Below are positions 26,106-34,270 of a stretch of 64,000 nt of DNA, piece after piece. A model generated the notes under the pieces. The model was not told the DNA's origin and made no database searches. It saw only the letters and a program-made list of their open reading frames with translations. Position 1 is the stretch's first letter, and each line of letters opens with the position of its first letter. Source of the DNA: Streptomyces sp. NRRL F-6492 (lineage in GTDB: Bacteria > Actinomycetota > Actinomycetes > Streptomycetales > Streptomycetaceae); assembly GCF_001280125.1 (NCBI RefSeq), contig NZ_LGEG01000116.1, positions 62,001-126,000 of the forward strand, given 5' to 3'. A program made the translations under genes and the position numbers.

Positions 26106-27113
26106 ATGCGGAGAACGAGTACGACGGCCGCCGTCCTGCTGACGGCGTCACTGGTCCTGACGGGCTGCGGCGCGGGCGGGTCGGACGCGGGCGACAAGGC
26201 GGCGGACGCGCGGGCGGCGCAGCCCGCCGAGCAGGGGCCGAGCAGGGCCGGAGGCGCCGCCGACGGCTCGTCGGGGGCCGTGCGGGCCCCGGTGAAGGCG
26301 CCGGCCCCGCAGCACGTCATCCGTACCGCCTCGCTGTCCGTGGAGGTCGCGGACGCGGCGAAGGCCCTGGCCACGGCCCGTACGACGGCGGTGGACGCGG
26401 GCGGGCGGGTCGAGAACGAGTCGACGGAGCGGATCGACGACGCGTACCTCGCCTCGCGGATCGTGCTGCGGGTGCCGCAGGAGAAGTACGACTCCGTCCT
26501 CGCCGAACTGGCGGGCACCGGAAGGCTGCTGAACCGCAAGGCCGGCGCCGAGGACGTCACCGACCAGGTGGTGGACGTGCAGAGCCGGATCGCCACCCAG
26601 CGGGCGAGCGTGGCGCGGGTGCGGGAGCTGATGGACCGGGCGGACAAGCTGTCCGACGTGGTGACCCTGGAGGCCGAGCTGAGCCGGCGTCAGGCGGACC
26701 TGGAGGCGCTGCTCGCCCGGCAGTCCTCCCTGAAGGACCGGACCTCGCTGGCGACGATCACCCTCCAGCTCACCGAGAAGCGGAAGGAGGAGCCGAAGGC
26801 CGAGGCGAGGGAGGAGGGCCGTCCCGGTTTCCTGGACGCCCTGGGCGGCGGCTGGAACGCCCTGGTCGGCGTGGCGGCCTGGATCCTGATCGTGCTCGCC
26901 GCGCTGGCCCCGTGGCTCGCGGCCGGTCTGGTCGTCCTCGTCCTGTGGCGCCGGCTGGTCCGCCCCCGTCTCGCCGCCCGCCGTCCCGCGCCGGTGCCGG
27001 GGCCGCGCCCCGAGGGGCCGGCGGCCGAGCGGAACGCGGCCGGGGCGCCCGTGGGCCCGAAGGCTCCCGGGGCGGCGGAGGTCCCGAAGTCCCCGGCGGC
27101 TCCCGGGGAGTAG
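26106..27113 (+). CDS. DUF4349 lipoprotein with C-terminal membrane helix
   Basis: 335 residues. Lipoprotein signal with lipobox LTGC (Cys near 20), a disordered linker, then the DUF4349 domain: VIRTASLSVEVADAAKAL, AGGRVENES, SRIVLRVPQEKYDSVL and GRLLNRKAGAEDVTDQVVDVQSRI. A coiled-coil segment (SVARVRELMDRADKLSDVVTLEAELSR, in part) is followed by a transmembrane helix (VAAWILIVLAALAPWLAAGL) and a Pro-rich tail. DUF4349 proteins are of unknown function; the topology suggests an envelope coiled-coil anchored at both ends. A GGGGGG ribosome site precedes the ATG. Confidence 0.92.
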   Translation: MRRTSTTAAVLLTASLVLTGCGAGGSDAGDKAADARAAQPAEQGPSRAGGAADGSSGAVRAPVKAPAPQHVIRTASLSVEVADAAKALATARTTAVDAGGRVENESTERIDDAYLASRIVLRVPQEKYDSVLAELAGTGRLLNRKAGAEDVTDQVVDVQSRIATQRASVARVRELMDRADKLSDVVTLEAELSRRQADLEALLARQSSLKDRTSLATITLQLTEKRKEEPKAEAREEGRPGFLDALGGGWNALVGVAAWILIVLAALAPWLAAGLVVLVLWRRLVRPRLAARRPAPVPGPRPEGPAAERNAAGAPVGPKAPGAAEVPKSPAAPGE

Positions 27114-27137
27114 CGTCCGGGAAGTAGCGTCGTCCCC

Positions 27138-28511
27138 ATGAGCGAACGACTGGTGGTCATCGGTGGCGACGCGGCGGGCATGTCCGCCGCGTCGCAGGCA
27201 CGCAGGCTCAGGTCCCCGGGGGAGCTGGAGATCGTCGCCTTCGAGCGGGGGCACTTCTCCTCGTACTCGGCCTGCGGCATCCCGTACTGGGTCGGCGGGG
27301 ACGTCGGCTCGCGCGACGAGCTGATCGCCCGGTCCCCCGAGGAGCACCGGGCCCGTGACATCGGCCTGCGGACGCGGACCGAGGTGACGGAGATCGACGT
27401 CGAGCGGCAGCGGGTCCGCTCCCGGGACCTGGAGTCCGGTACGGAGGAGTGGACCGGCTTCGACAAGCTGGTGATCGCGACGGGGGCGCGGCCGCTGCGC
27501 CCGCCGGTGCCGGGGATCGACGCGCCCGGGGTGCACGGCGTGCAGAACCTGGAGGACGGCCAGGCCCTGATCGACGCCCTTTCCGGTGCGGAGGGGCGGC
27601 GGGCGGTGGTGGTCGGCGCCGGGTACATCGGGGTGGAGATGGCCGAGGCGCTCCTCAACCGGGGCTACGAGGTGACCGTCCTCAACCGGAGCGAGCGGCC
27701 GATGGCGACCCTGGACCCGGACATGGGCCGGCTCGTGCACGAGGCGATGGACGGGCTCGGGATCAGGACGGTCAACTCGGCGGCGGTCACGAAGGTGCTG
27801 ACCGGGCCCGACGGCCGGGTCCGGGCGGTGGCGACGGACGAGGAGGAGTACCCGGCGGACGTGGTGGTCCTGGGCACCGGCGTGGAGCCGGAGACCTCGC
27901 TCGCACGGGAGGCGGGGCTCCCCCTCGGGGCGTACGGCGGGCTGCTCACCGATCTGGGGATGCGGGTCCGGGGGCACGAGAACGTCTGGGCGGGCGGCGA
28001 CTGCGTCGAGGTCCTGGACCTGGTCTCGGGCCGGACGCGGCACGTGGCCCTCGGGACGCACGCGAACAAGCAGGGCCAGGTCATCGGGTCGAACGTCGGC
28101 GGCGACTACGCGACCTTCCCGGGCATGGTGGGCACGGCGGTGTCGAAGGTGTGCGACCTGGAGATCGCGCGGACCGGCCTGCGGGAGAAGGAGGCCCTGG
28201 AGGCGGGGCTGCGGTTCGTGACGGTGACGGTCGAGTCGACCAGCCGGGCGGGCTACTACCCGGGGGCCGCGCCGATGACGGTGAAGATGCTGGCCGAGCG
28301 GCGGACCGGGCGGCTGCTGGGGACGCAGATCGTGGGCCGGGAGGGCGCGGCGAAGCGGGTGGACGTGGCGGCGGTGGCGCTCACGGCGAAGATGACGGTG
28401 GAGGCGATGACGGCCCTGGACCTGGGCTACGCGCCGCCGTTCTCGCCGGTGTGGGACCCGGTGCTCGTCGCGGCCCGCAAGGCGACGGCGGCGGTCCGCG
28501 CGGCGGGCTGA
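27138..28511 (+). CDS. FAD/NAD(P) disulfide oxidoreductase, CoA-disulfide-reductase/NADH-oxidase type
   Basis: 457 residues. N-terminal FAD site VIGGDAAGMSAAS; single redox Cys46 in SSYSACGIPYW, as in CoA-disulfide reductase and NADH oxidase/peroxidase; NAD(P) site VVVGAGYIGVEMAEAL; second FAD motif VWAGGDCVEV; and a C-terminal dimerisation domain. There is no fused rhodanese domain. Actinobacteria use mycothiol rather than CoA as main thiol, so the physiological disulfide or peroxide substrate is uncertain. It starts 24 bases after the DUF4349 gene and is probably cotranscribed. Confidence 0.92.
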   Translation: MSERLVVIGGDAAGMSAASQARRLRSPGELEIVAFERGHFSSYSACGIPYWVGGDVGSRDELIARSPEEHRARDIGLRTRTEVTEIDVERQRVRSRDLESGTEEWTGFDKLVIATGARPLRPPVPGIDAPGVHGVQNLEDGQALIDALSGAEGRRAVVVGAGYIGVEMAEALLNRGYEVTVLNRSERPMATLDPDMGRLVHEAMDGLGIRTVNSAAVTKVLTGPDGRVRAVATDEEEYPADVVVLGTGVEPETSLAREAGLPLGAYGGLLTDLGMRVRGHENVWAGGDCVEVLDLVSGRTRHVALGTHANKQGQVIGSNVGGDYATFPGMVGTAVSKVCDLEIARTGLREKEALEAGLRFVTVTVESTSRAGYYPGAAPMTVKMLAERRTGRLLGTQIVGREGAAKRVDVAAVALTAKMTVEAMTALDLGYAPPFSPVWDPVLVAARKATAAVRAAG

Positions 28512-28521
28512 GGCCGGGAAG

Positions 28522-28558
28522 GGCGACGGCCGCCGGGGAGGCCCCGGCGGCCGTCGCC
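28522..28558. terminator. Bidirectional hairpin terminator
   Basis: Perfect 17-bp GC stem, arms 28522-28538 and 28542-28558, with a 3-base loop. It sits in the 70-base gap between the convergent disulfide oxidoreductase gene and hemE. Confidence 0.9.
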
Positions 28559-28581
28559 GTCGCGTGAGTGCTTCCCGCCGG

Positions 28582-29658
28582 TCAGACGGCCGTGTGGGTG
28601 TGCACGTACTCCACGAGGCGGGTCAGCGCGTCCGGGTCGGTGGTCGGCAGGACGCCGTGGCCCAGGTTGAAGACGTGACCCTCCAGGCCCTTCGCGGCGG
28701 CCAGGACCTCGTCCGTCTTGGCCTCGACGGCCTCGCGGGAGGAGAAGAGGACGGCGGGGTCGAGGTTGCCCTGGAGCGCCTTGCCGGGGCCGACGCGGCG
28801 GACGGCCTCGTCGAGCGGGACGCGCCAGTCGACGCCGACGACGTCCGCGCCCGCCTCGCCCATGAGGCCGAGCAGCTCGCCCGTGCCGACGCCGAAGTGG
28901 ATGCGCGGCACGCCGTAGCCGGCGACCGCGTCGAACACCTTCACGGAGGCGGGCATCACGGAGCGGCGGTAGTCGGCCGGTGCGAGGGCGCCGACCCAGG
29001 AGTCGAAGAGCTGCACGGCGGAGGCGCCGGCCTCGATCTGGACCTTGAGGAAGGCCGAGGTGATCTCGGCGAGGCGGTCGAGGAGGTCGGCCCAGAGCCG
29101 CGGGTCGCCGTACATGAGCGCCTTGGTGTGCTCGTGGTTGCGCGACGGACCGCCCTCGACGAGGTAGCTCGCGAGGGTGAAGGGCGCGCCGGCGAAACCG
29201 ATGAGCGGGGTGTCGCCCAGCTCGCCGGTGAGCATCCCGATGGCCTCGGTGACGTAGTGGACGTCCTCGGGGGTCAGGTCGCGCAGCCGGGCCAGGTCGG
29301 CGCGGGTGCGGATCGGCTCGGCGACGACCGGGCCGACGCCGGGCTTGATGTCGAGGTCGATGCCGATGGCCTTGAGGGGGACGACGATGTCGCTGAAGTA
29401 GATGGCGGCGTCGACCTCGTGGCGCCGCACCGGCTGGAGCGTGATCTCGGTGACCAGCTCGGGCCGCATGCACGACTCCAGCATGGGGATGCCCTCGCGG
29501 ACCTTCAGGTACTCGGGGAGGGAGCGCCCGGCCTGCCGCATGAACCAGACGGGGGTGTGCGGCACCGGCTCGCGCCGGCACGCCTTGAGGAACGCGGAGT
29601 CGTACGTCCGCGACTGCTGCTTCGTCTGCTGGCCCTGCGGGCTGTCGTTGGCACTCAC
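28582..29658 (-). CDS. hemE: Uroporphyrinogen decarboxylase HemE
   Basis: 358 residues from a GTG at 29658. It decarboxylates the four acetates of uroporphyrinogen III to give coproporphyrinogen III. Signatures include [15 protein letters not shown] (near 25-40, with substrate-binding Arg residues), [14 protein letters not shown] with the catalytic Asp, [17 protein letters not shown], and [14 protein letters not shown] at the end. A frame extending to 29751 would add a non-conserved leader over the divergent gene's start. It acts two steps before the neighbouring hemG and hemQ products. Confidence 0.96.
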   Translation of the reverse strand: MSANDSPQGQQTKQQSRTYDSAFLKACRREPVPHTPVWFMRQAGRSLPEYLKVREGIPMLESCMRPELVTEITLQPVRRHEVDAAIYFSDIVVPLKAIGIDLDIKPGVGPVVAEPIRTRADLARLRDLTPEDVHYVTEAIGMLTGELGDTPLIGFAGAPFTLASYLVEGGPSRNHEHTKALMYGDPRLWADLLDRLAEITSAFLKVQIEAGASAVQLFDSWVGALAPADYRRSVMPASVKVFDAVAGYGVPRIHFGVGTGELLGLMGEAGADVVGVDWRVPLDEAVRRVGPGKALQGNLDPAVLFSSREAVEAKTDEVLAAAKGLEGHVFNLGHGVLPTTDPDALTRLVEYVHTHTAV

Positions 29659-29749
29659 GCCCAGAATCTTCGCATGTGGCGGGAAGCCGCTCGTCCGGGC
29701 CGGGTGTCCCTCCCTGCACGGAGGCCCCGTTCCGCCTACTCTTCCCCGC

Positions 29750-30442
29750 ATGGCTGCGGCTCAGGGACACTTTTCCGATCATTCCGACGGCGATCGAGGG
29801 ACGGACGAAACGGCGGGCAGTACGGAGACGAACCCGGTGCCACCGGCTTTCCGGCGGGCGGTGGAGGCCTTGCGCTCGGCGCGGCTGCGGTCCGAGATCG
29901 AGGTGGACCCGACCAGGCCGCCGCAGCGGCTGGCGCCGTACGCGTACGCGGTGGAGGCGGCCGTCGTCGACGGCGAGGACGACCTGGCGGACGGGCGGCT
30001 CGTCCTGCTGCACGATCCGGACGGGCACGAGGCCTGGAAGGGAACGTTCCGCCTGGTGACGCTGGTCCGGGCGGAGCTGGAGCCGGAGATGGCGGCGGAC
30101 CCGCTGCTGCCCGAGGTGTGCTGGTCCTGGCTGACCGGGGCCCTGGAGGCGCGGGGGCTCGCGTACGGGGAGGCGAGCGGGACCGTCACGATGGCGGGCT
30201 CGCACTACTTCGGCGGGCTCGCGGACCGGCGGCCGGCGACCCAGATCGAGATCCGGGCGTCCTGGACGCCGCGCGAGGGCCTGGGCGGGGTGCCGGACAC
30301 GGGGGCGCACCTGGCGGCCTGGTGCGACCTGCTCTGCCAGATCGCGGGGCTCCCGCCGGCGCCGGTCGAGCCGGGGGCGGGCACGGCCACGGGCGCGGGG
30401 ATCGTCCCGCTGCCCCAGCGACGGGGACCGCAGCAGGCCTGA
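29750..30442 (+). CDS. DUF3000 family protein
   Basis: 230 residues. The DUF3000 core runs from [21 protein letters not shown] through [11 protein letters not shown], then [34 protein letters not shown] and [13 protein letters not shown]. It ends in a Pro/Ala/Gly tail. The family is confined to Actinobacteria, of unknown function, and typically divergent from hemE as here. ATG at 29750; the 91-base gap to hemE holds both promoters. Confidence 0.9.
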   Translation: MAAAQGHFSDHSDGDRGTDETAGSTETNPVPPAFRRAVEALRSARLRSEIEVDPTRPPQRLAPYAYAVEAAVVDGEDDLADGRLVLLHDPDGHEAWKGTFRLVTLVRAELEPEMAADPLLPEVCWSWLTGALEARGLAYGEASGTVTMAGSHYFGGLADRRPATQIEIRASWTPREGLGGVPDTGAHLAAWCDLLCQIAGLPPAPVEPGAGTATGAGIVPLPQRRGPQQA

Positions 30443-30460
30443 GTCCCCGGGGGTCCGGGG

Positions 30461-30505
30461 CACTCCGGGCACTCCGAGTCCTCCGGGTCCTCCGGGTGCT
30501 CCGGC
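30461..30505. repeat. Five tandem 9-bp units after the DUF3000 gene
   Basis: Units at 30461, 30470, 30479, 30488 and 30497 share the form nnCTCCGGG with small changes. They start 19 bases after the stop codon. The rest of the 313-base gap up to the response regulator is a GC-rich part to about 30580, then an AT-rich promoter-like part (30583-30645). No other gene is apparent. Confidence 0.75.
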
Positions 30506-30582
30506 GTGTCGCACAAGGCGTTCGGAAGGCGCTCCGGGGCTCCCCCGGGAGGGTGAAGGAGCGGGGTCCGCTCGTAGGATGA

Positions 30583-30645
30583 TCGATCAAGCGTCCGAAT
30601 TGCCCTAATTGTTACTCACCAAATCGTGATCTTTCCCTAAAGGCG
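30583..30645 (+). promoter_or_regulatory. AT-rich promoter-like region of the response regulator
   Basis: The stretch around AATTGCCCTAATTGTTACTC is markedly richer in A/T than everything around it and lies 110-170 bases before the GTG start of the NarL-type regulator. No convincing -35/-10 pair could be assigned. Confidence 0.4.
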
Positions 30646-30755
30646 GGCGGCCATGCTGCCGAAGGAGTCAGTGACCCCATTCACTGCACGGGTTCGCCCT
30701 CCCGGCTTCTTCCCCGAGCCGGCTCCGTCCCCCACCTTCCCCCCCAGGAGGCCTG

Positions 30756-31421
30756 GTGTCCGTTCTCCTCGAGCAGCCCGCAAGCCTGGTCGCCTACCGC
30801 CCGAACAAGCCGACGGCCATGGTCGTCGTGGCCGACCCGCGCGTCCGTTCCACCGTGACCCGCCACCTGTGGGCCCTCGGAGTACGTGACGTGATCGAGG
30901 CGTCGTCCATCGCGGAGGCCCGCCCCCGCGTCGGCAACCCGCGCGACATCTGCGTTGCCGACGTCCACCTGCCCGACGGCAGCGGCCTGACCCTGCTGTC
31001 CGAGACCCGCGCCGCGGGCTGGCCCAACGGCCTCGCCCTCTCGGCCGCCGACGACATCGGCGCCGTGCGCAACGCCCTCGCGGGCGGCGTGAAGGGCTAC
31101 GTCGTCACCGGCACCCGGACCAACATCGGTCACCCCACCCGCCCCGGCGCCGCCCCCATCGGCGCCGCGGCGGCCCGTCTGGGCCACCGCCGCCCCCCGG
31201 GTGCCCCGAGCCACCCGGGCGGCTACCGCGAGCTCTCCGGCCGTGAGGTCGAGGTGCTGCGGCTCGTCGCGGAGGGCCAGTCGAACAAGGCGATCGGCGT
31301 CTCCATGGGCCTGTCCGCCCTGACCGTGAAGAGCCACCTCGCCCGCATCGCCCGCAAGCTGGGCACCGGCGACCGCGCCGGCATGGTCGCGGTGGCCCTG
31401 CGGACGGGGATCATCCACTGA
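30756..31421 (+). CDS. NarL/FixJ-type response regulator
   Basis: 221 residues, GTG at 30756 after AGGAGG. The receiver domain (20-130) has VVVADPRVRSTV at strand 1, the phosphorylation Asp69 in CVADVHLPDG and a Lys in VKGYVV. A 25-residue Pro/Gly linker leads to a LuxR-type HTH (YRELSGREVEVLRLVAEGQS, then NKAIGVSMGLSALTVKSHLA). Strand 1 has one acidic residue (ADP) instead of the usual Asp-Asp pair. No sensor kinase is adjacent, so it is an orphan regulator or is served by a distant kinase. Confidence 0.92.
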   Translation: MSVLLEQPASLVAYRPNKPTAMVVVADPRVRSTVTRHLWALGVRDVIEASSIAEARPRVGNPRDICVADVHLPDGSGLTLLSETRAAGWPNGLALSAADDIGAVRNALAGGVKGYVVTGTRTNIGHPTRPGAAPIGAAAARLGHRRPPGAPSHPGGYRELSGREVEVLRLVAEGQSNKAIGVSMGLSALTVKSHLARIARKLGTGDRAGMVAVALRTGIIH

Positions 31422-31437
31422 CGGACGCCTGGACAAC

Positions 31438-31483
31438 CGGCGGGCACCTGTCGACGGAACGTTCCGTCGACAGGTGCCCGCCG
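31438..31483. terminator. 46-bp perfect palindrome between regulator and RNase D genes
   Basis: Arms of 23 bp meet with no spacer (centre between 31460 and 31461; core CTGTCGACGGAAC and its complement). It begins 16 bases after the regulator stop and ends 20 bases before the RNase D GTG. It most simply acts as a strong terminator, but the perfect dyad could also be a protein-binding site. Confidence 0.85.
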
Positions 31484-31503
31484 TTCACCGATACCCTTGA
31501 CGG

Positions 31504-32787
31504 GTGACCGACGCCCAAGAGACCGCGGCAGACACCGCACTGCGCACCACCGGGGGCGGCCCCCCGGACGACGACGTCCCTGCGAATGGGCTTCCGATCC
31601 CGTTGCTGGCCCCCCGCGAGGGGGTTCCGCCCGTCGTCGAGACCGAGGACGCCCTCGCCCGGGTGATCGCCGCCTTCGCCGCCGGAACCGGCCCCGTGGC
31701 CGTGGACGCCGAGCGCGCCTCCGGCTACCGCTACGGCCAGCGCGCCTACCTCGTCCAGCTCCGCCGCGAGGGCGCGGGCACCGCCCTGATCGACCCCGTG
31801 GGCTGCCCCGACCTCTCGGGGCTCGGCGAGGCGCTCGCCGGGGCCGAGTGGATCCTGCACGCCGCCACCCAGGACCTGCCCTGTCTGCGTGACATAGGCA
31901 TGCTGCCGACCTCGCTCTTCGACACCGAGCTGGCCGGGCGGCTCGCGGGCTTCCCGCGCGTCGGCCTCGGCGCGATGGTCGAGTCCGTCCTCGGCTACGC
32001 CCTGGAGAAGGGCCACTCCGCCGTGGACTGGTCGACCCGGCCGCTCCCCGAGCCCTGGCTGCGCTACGCGGCGCTCGACGTGGAGCTCCTCGTCGACCTG
32101 CGGGACGCCCTGGAGGAGGAGCTCGACCGGCAGGGGAAGCTGGAGTGGGCGCACCAGGAGTTCGACGCGATCGCCGCCGCCCCGCCCGCCCCGCCGCGCA
32201 AGGACCCGTGGCGGCGGACCTCCGGCATGCACAAGGTGCGCCGCCGTCGGCAGATGGCGGTCGTACGGGAGCTGTGGACGGCCCGCGACCGGGTGGCCCA
32301 GCGGCGCGACGTCTCCCCCGGCAAGGTGCTGAGCGACGCGGCGATCGTCGAGGCGGCGCTCGCGGTGCCGGCGAACCTGGCCGCGCTGACCGCGCTGACC
32401 GGCTTCGGCCACCGGATGGGCCGGCGCCAGCTGGAGCAGTGGCAGGCGGCGGTGGACCGGGCCAGGGCGCTGCCGGAGGGCGAGCTGCCCCAGCCGGGCC
32501 AGCAGCCGGCGGGGCCGCCCCCGCCGCGCGCCTGGGCCGACAAGGACCCGGTCGCGGCGGCCCGCCTGTCGGCGGCGCGCGCGGCGGTCTCGGCGCTCGC
32601 GGAGGAGCTGAACCTGCCGCAGGAGAACCTGATCACCCCGGACACCGTGCGCCGGGTCTGCTGGGAGCCGCCGTCCCCGGCCGACGCCGGGCACGTCGCC
32701 GCCGCCCTGGCGGGTCACGGCGCGCGCCCCTGGCAGGTGGAGCTCGTGACCCCGCTCCTGGAGAAGGCGCTGACGGCGACCGCGTGA
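31504..32787 (+). CDS. rnd: Ribonuclease D (HRDC-containing)
   Basis: 427 residues. The DEDD 3'-5' exonuclease domain has PVAVDAERASGYRYG (Exo I), WILHAATQDLPCL (Exo II) and EPWLRYAALDVELLVDL (Exo III), with the four acidic ligands present. An HRDC domain follows (RRRQMAVVRELWTARD, then SDAAIVEAALAVP) and a C-terminal helical region. RNase D trims the 3' ends of tRNA and other small RNAs. The N-terminal 45 residues are low-complexity. GTG at 31504; an upstream promoter would have to lie within or across the palindrome. Confidence 0.94.
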   Translation: MTDAQETAADTALRTTGGGPPDDDVPANGLPIPLLAPREGVPPVVETEDALARVIAAFAAGTGPVAVDAERASGYRYGQRAYLVQLRREGAGTALIDPVGCPDLSGLGEALAGAEWILHAATQDLPCLRDIGMLPTSLFDTELAGRLAGFPRVGLGAMVESVLGYALEKGHSAVDWSTRPLPEPWLRYAALDVELLVDLRDALEEELDRQGKLEWAHQEFDAIAAAPPAPPRKDPWRRTSGMHKVRRRRQMAVVRELWTARDRVAQRRDVSPGKVLSDAAIVEAALAVPANLAALTALTGFGHRMGRRQLEQWQAAVDRARALPEGELPQPGQQPAGPPPPRAWADKDPVAAARLSAARAAVSALAEELNLPQENLITPDTVRRVCWEPPSPADAGHVAAALAGHGARPWQVELVTPLLEKALTATA

Positions 32788-32860
32788 TCCCGTTCGCGGC
32801 GAGACCGGTCGTACGGTCCCGCTCGCGGCGACGGGTGGCAGACGCGCGACCCCCGCCCGC

Positions 32861-32895
32861 GGAGCCCCCGCACCCGGAAGGGTGACGGGGGTTCC
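32861..32895 (+). terminator. Imperfect hairpin after rnd
   Basis: GGAGCCCCCG-CACCC and GGGTGACGGGGGTTCC can pair with one bulge and one G-U around GGAA. The position 74 bases after the rnd stop fits a terminator. Confidence 0.55.
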
Positions 32896-32997
32896 GCCGT
32901 TTTCGGCCATCTCCGGCAGAGTTCCCGGTGTGACCTTCGCCGCTTGGCCCCCGGGGGGTGGGCAGCATGGTTACCCGCAAGTAGCATGGGGGAGCAA

Positions 32998-33017
32998 GCG
33001 CACGCTTAGGCGTGCGC
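32998..33017. promoter_or_regulatory. Inverted repeat in the fadAB promoter region
   Basis: GCGCACGC (32998-33005), TTAG, GCGTGCGC (33010-33017): a perfect 8-bp dyad, 38 bases before the fadA start. It may be a repressor site or a 5'-UTR hairpin. Confidence 0.45.
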
Positions 33018-33055
33018 CGCAGCAGTGCCATCCCGCACCCTGGAGGAGAGCCATC

Positions 33056-34270
33056 GTGCCTCGTACCGTCAGGGACGTCGTCTTCGTCGACGGCGTCCGC
33101 ACCCCGTTCGGCAAGGCGGGCCCGAAGGGCATCTACCACGAGACCCGCGCCGACGACCTCGTCGTCAAGGCCATCCGGGAGCTGCTGCGCCGCAACCCCG
33201 GCCTCGACCCCGCGAAGATCGACGAGGTCGCCATCGCCGCGACCACGCAGATCGGCGACCAGGGTCTGACCCTCGGCCGTACGGCGGGCATCCTCGCCGG
33301 CCTGCCGCAGTCGGTGCCGGGCTACTCCATCGACCGCATGTGCGCCGGCGCGCTGACCGCCGTCACCACGACCGCCGGTTCGATCGCCTTCGGCGCCTAC
33401 GACGCCGTCATCGCCGGTGGCGTCGAGCACATGGGCCGCCACCCCATGGGCGAGGGCGTCGACCCGAACCCGCGCTTCGTGTCGGAGAAGCTGGTCGACG
33501 AGGCCGCCCTCTTCATGGGCATGACCGCCGAGAACCTGCACGACCGCTACCCGAGCATCACCAAGCGGCGCGCCGACGAGTACGCCGTGCGCTCGCAGGA
33601 GAAGGCCGCCAAGGCGTACGCCGACGGCAAGATCCAGCCGGACCTGGTGCCGATCTCGGTCCGCCGCACCTCCCCCGAGGGCGGCGAGACGGGCTGGGGC
33701 CTGGTCACCGCCGACGAGCCGATGCGCCCGGGCACCACCCTGGAGTCGCTGGCGAACCTGAAGACGCCGTTCCGCGTCCACGGCAACGTCACCGCGGGCA
33801 ACGCGGCCGGCCTGAACGACGGCGCCACCGCCTCGATCATCGCCTCCGAGGACTTCGCCCGGGAGAACGACCTCCCGGTCAAGATGCGCCTGGTCTCGTA
33901 CTCCTTCGCCGGCGTCGAGCCCGAGGTCATGGGCTACGGCCCGATCCCGGCCACCGAGAAGGCCCTCGCCCAGGCCGGCCTGTCCATCGAGGACATCGGC
34001 CTCTTCGAGATCAACGAGGCCTTCGCGGTCCAGGTCCTCGCGTTCCTGGAGCACTACGGCATCGCCGACGACGACGCCCGCGTCAACCAGTACGGCGGCG
34101 CCATCGCCTACGGCCACCCGCTGGCCTCCTCCGGCGTCCGTCTGATGACGCAGCTGGCCCGCCAGTTCGAGGAGAACCCGCAGGTCCGCTACGGCCTCAA
34201 CACCATGTGCGTCGGCTTCGGCATGGGCGCGACGGTCATCTGGGAAAACCCCCACTGGGAGGGCAAGTGA
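33056..34270 (+). CDS. fadA: Acetyl-CoA C-acyltransferase (thiolase) FadA
   Basis: 404 residues, GTG at 33056 after TGGAGGAG. The nucleophilic Cys96 is in SIDRMCAGAL. The C-terminal catalytic His and Cys are in AYGHPLASSGVR and LNTMCVGFGMG. It cleaves 3-ketoacyl-CoA with CoA in the last step of beta-oxidation. The stop overlaps the GTG start of fadB (GTGA at 34267-34270), so the two subunits of the trifunctional complex are coupled. Confidence 0.96.
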   Translation: MPRTVRDVVFVDGVRTPFGKAGPKGIYHETRADDLVVKAIRELLRRNPGLDPAKIDEVAIAATTQIGDQGLTLGRTAGILAGLPQSVPGYSIDRMCAGALTAVTTTAGSIAFGAYDAVIAGGVEHMGRHPMGEGVDPNPRFVSEKLVDEAALFMGMTAENLHDRYPSITKRRADEYAVRSQEKAAKAYADGKIQPDLVPISVRRTSPEGGETGWGLVTADEPMRPGTTLESLANLKTPFRVHGNVTAGNAAGLNDGATASIIASEDFARENDLPVKMRLVSYSFAGVEPEVMGYGPIPATEKALAQAGLSIEDIGLFEINEAFAVQVLAFLEHYGIADDDARVNQYGGAIAYGHPLASSGVRLMTQLARQFEENPQVRYGLNTMCVGFGMGATVIWENPHWEGK

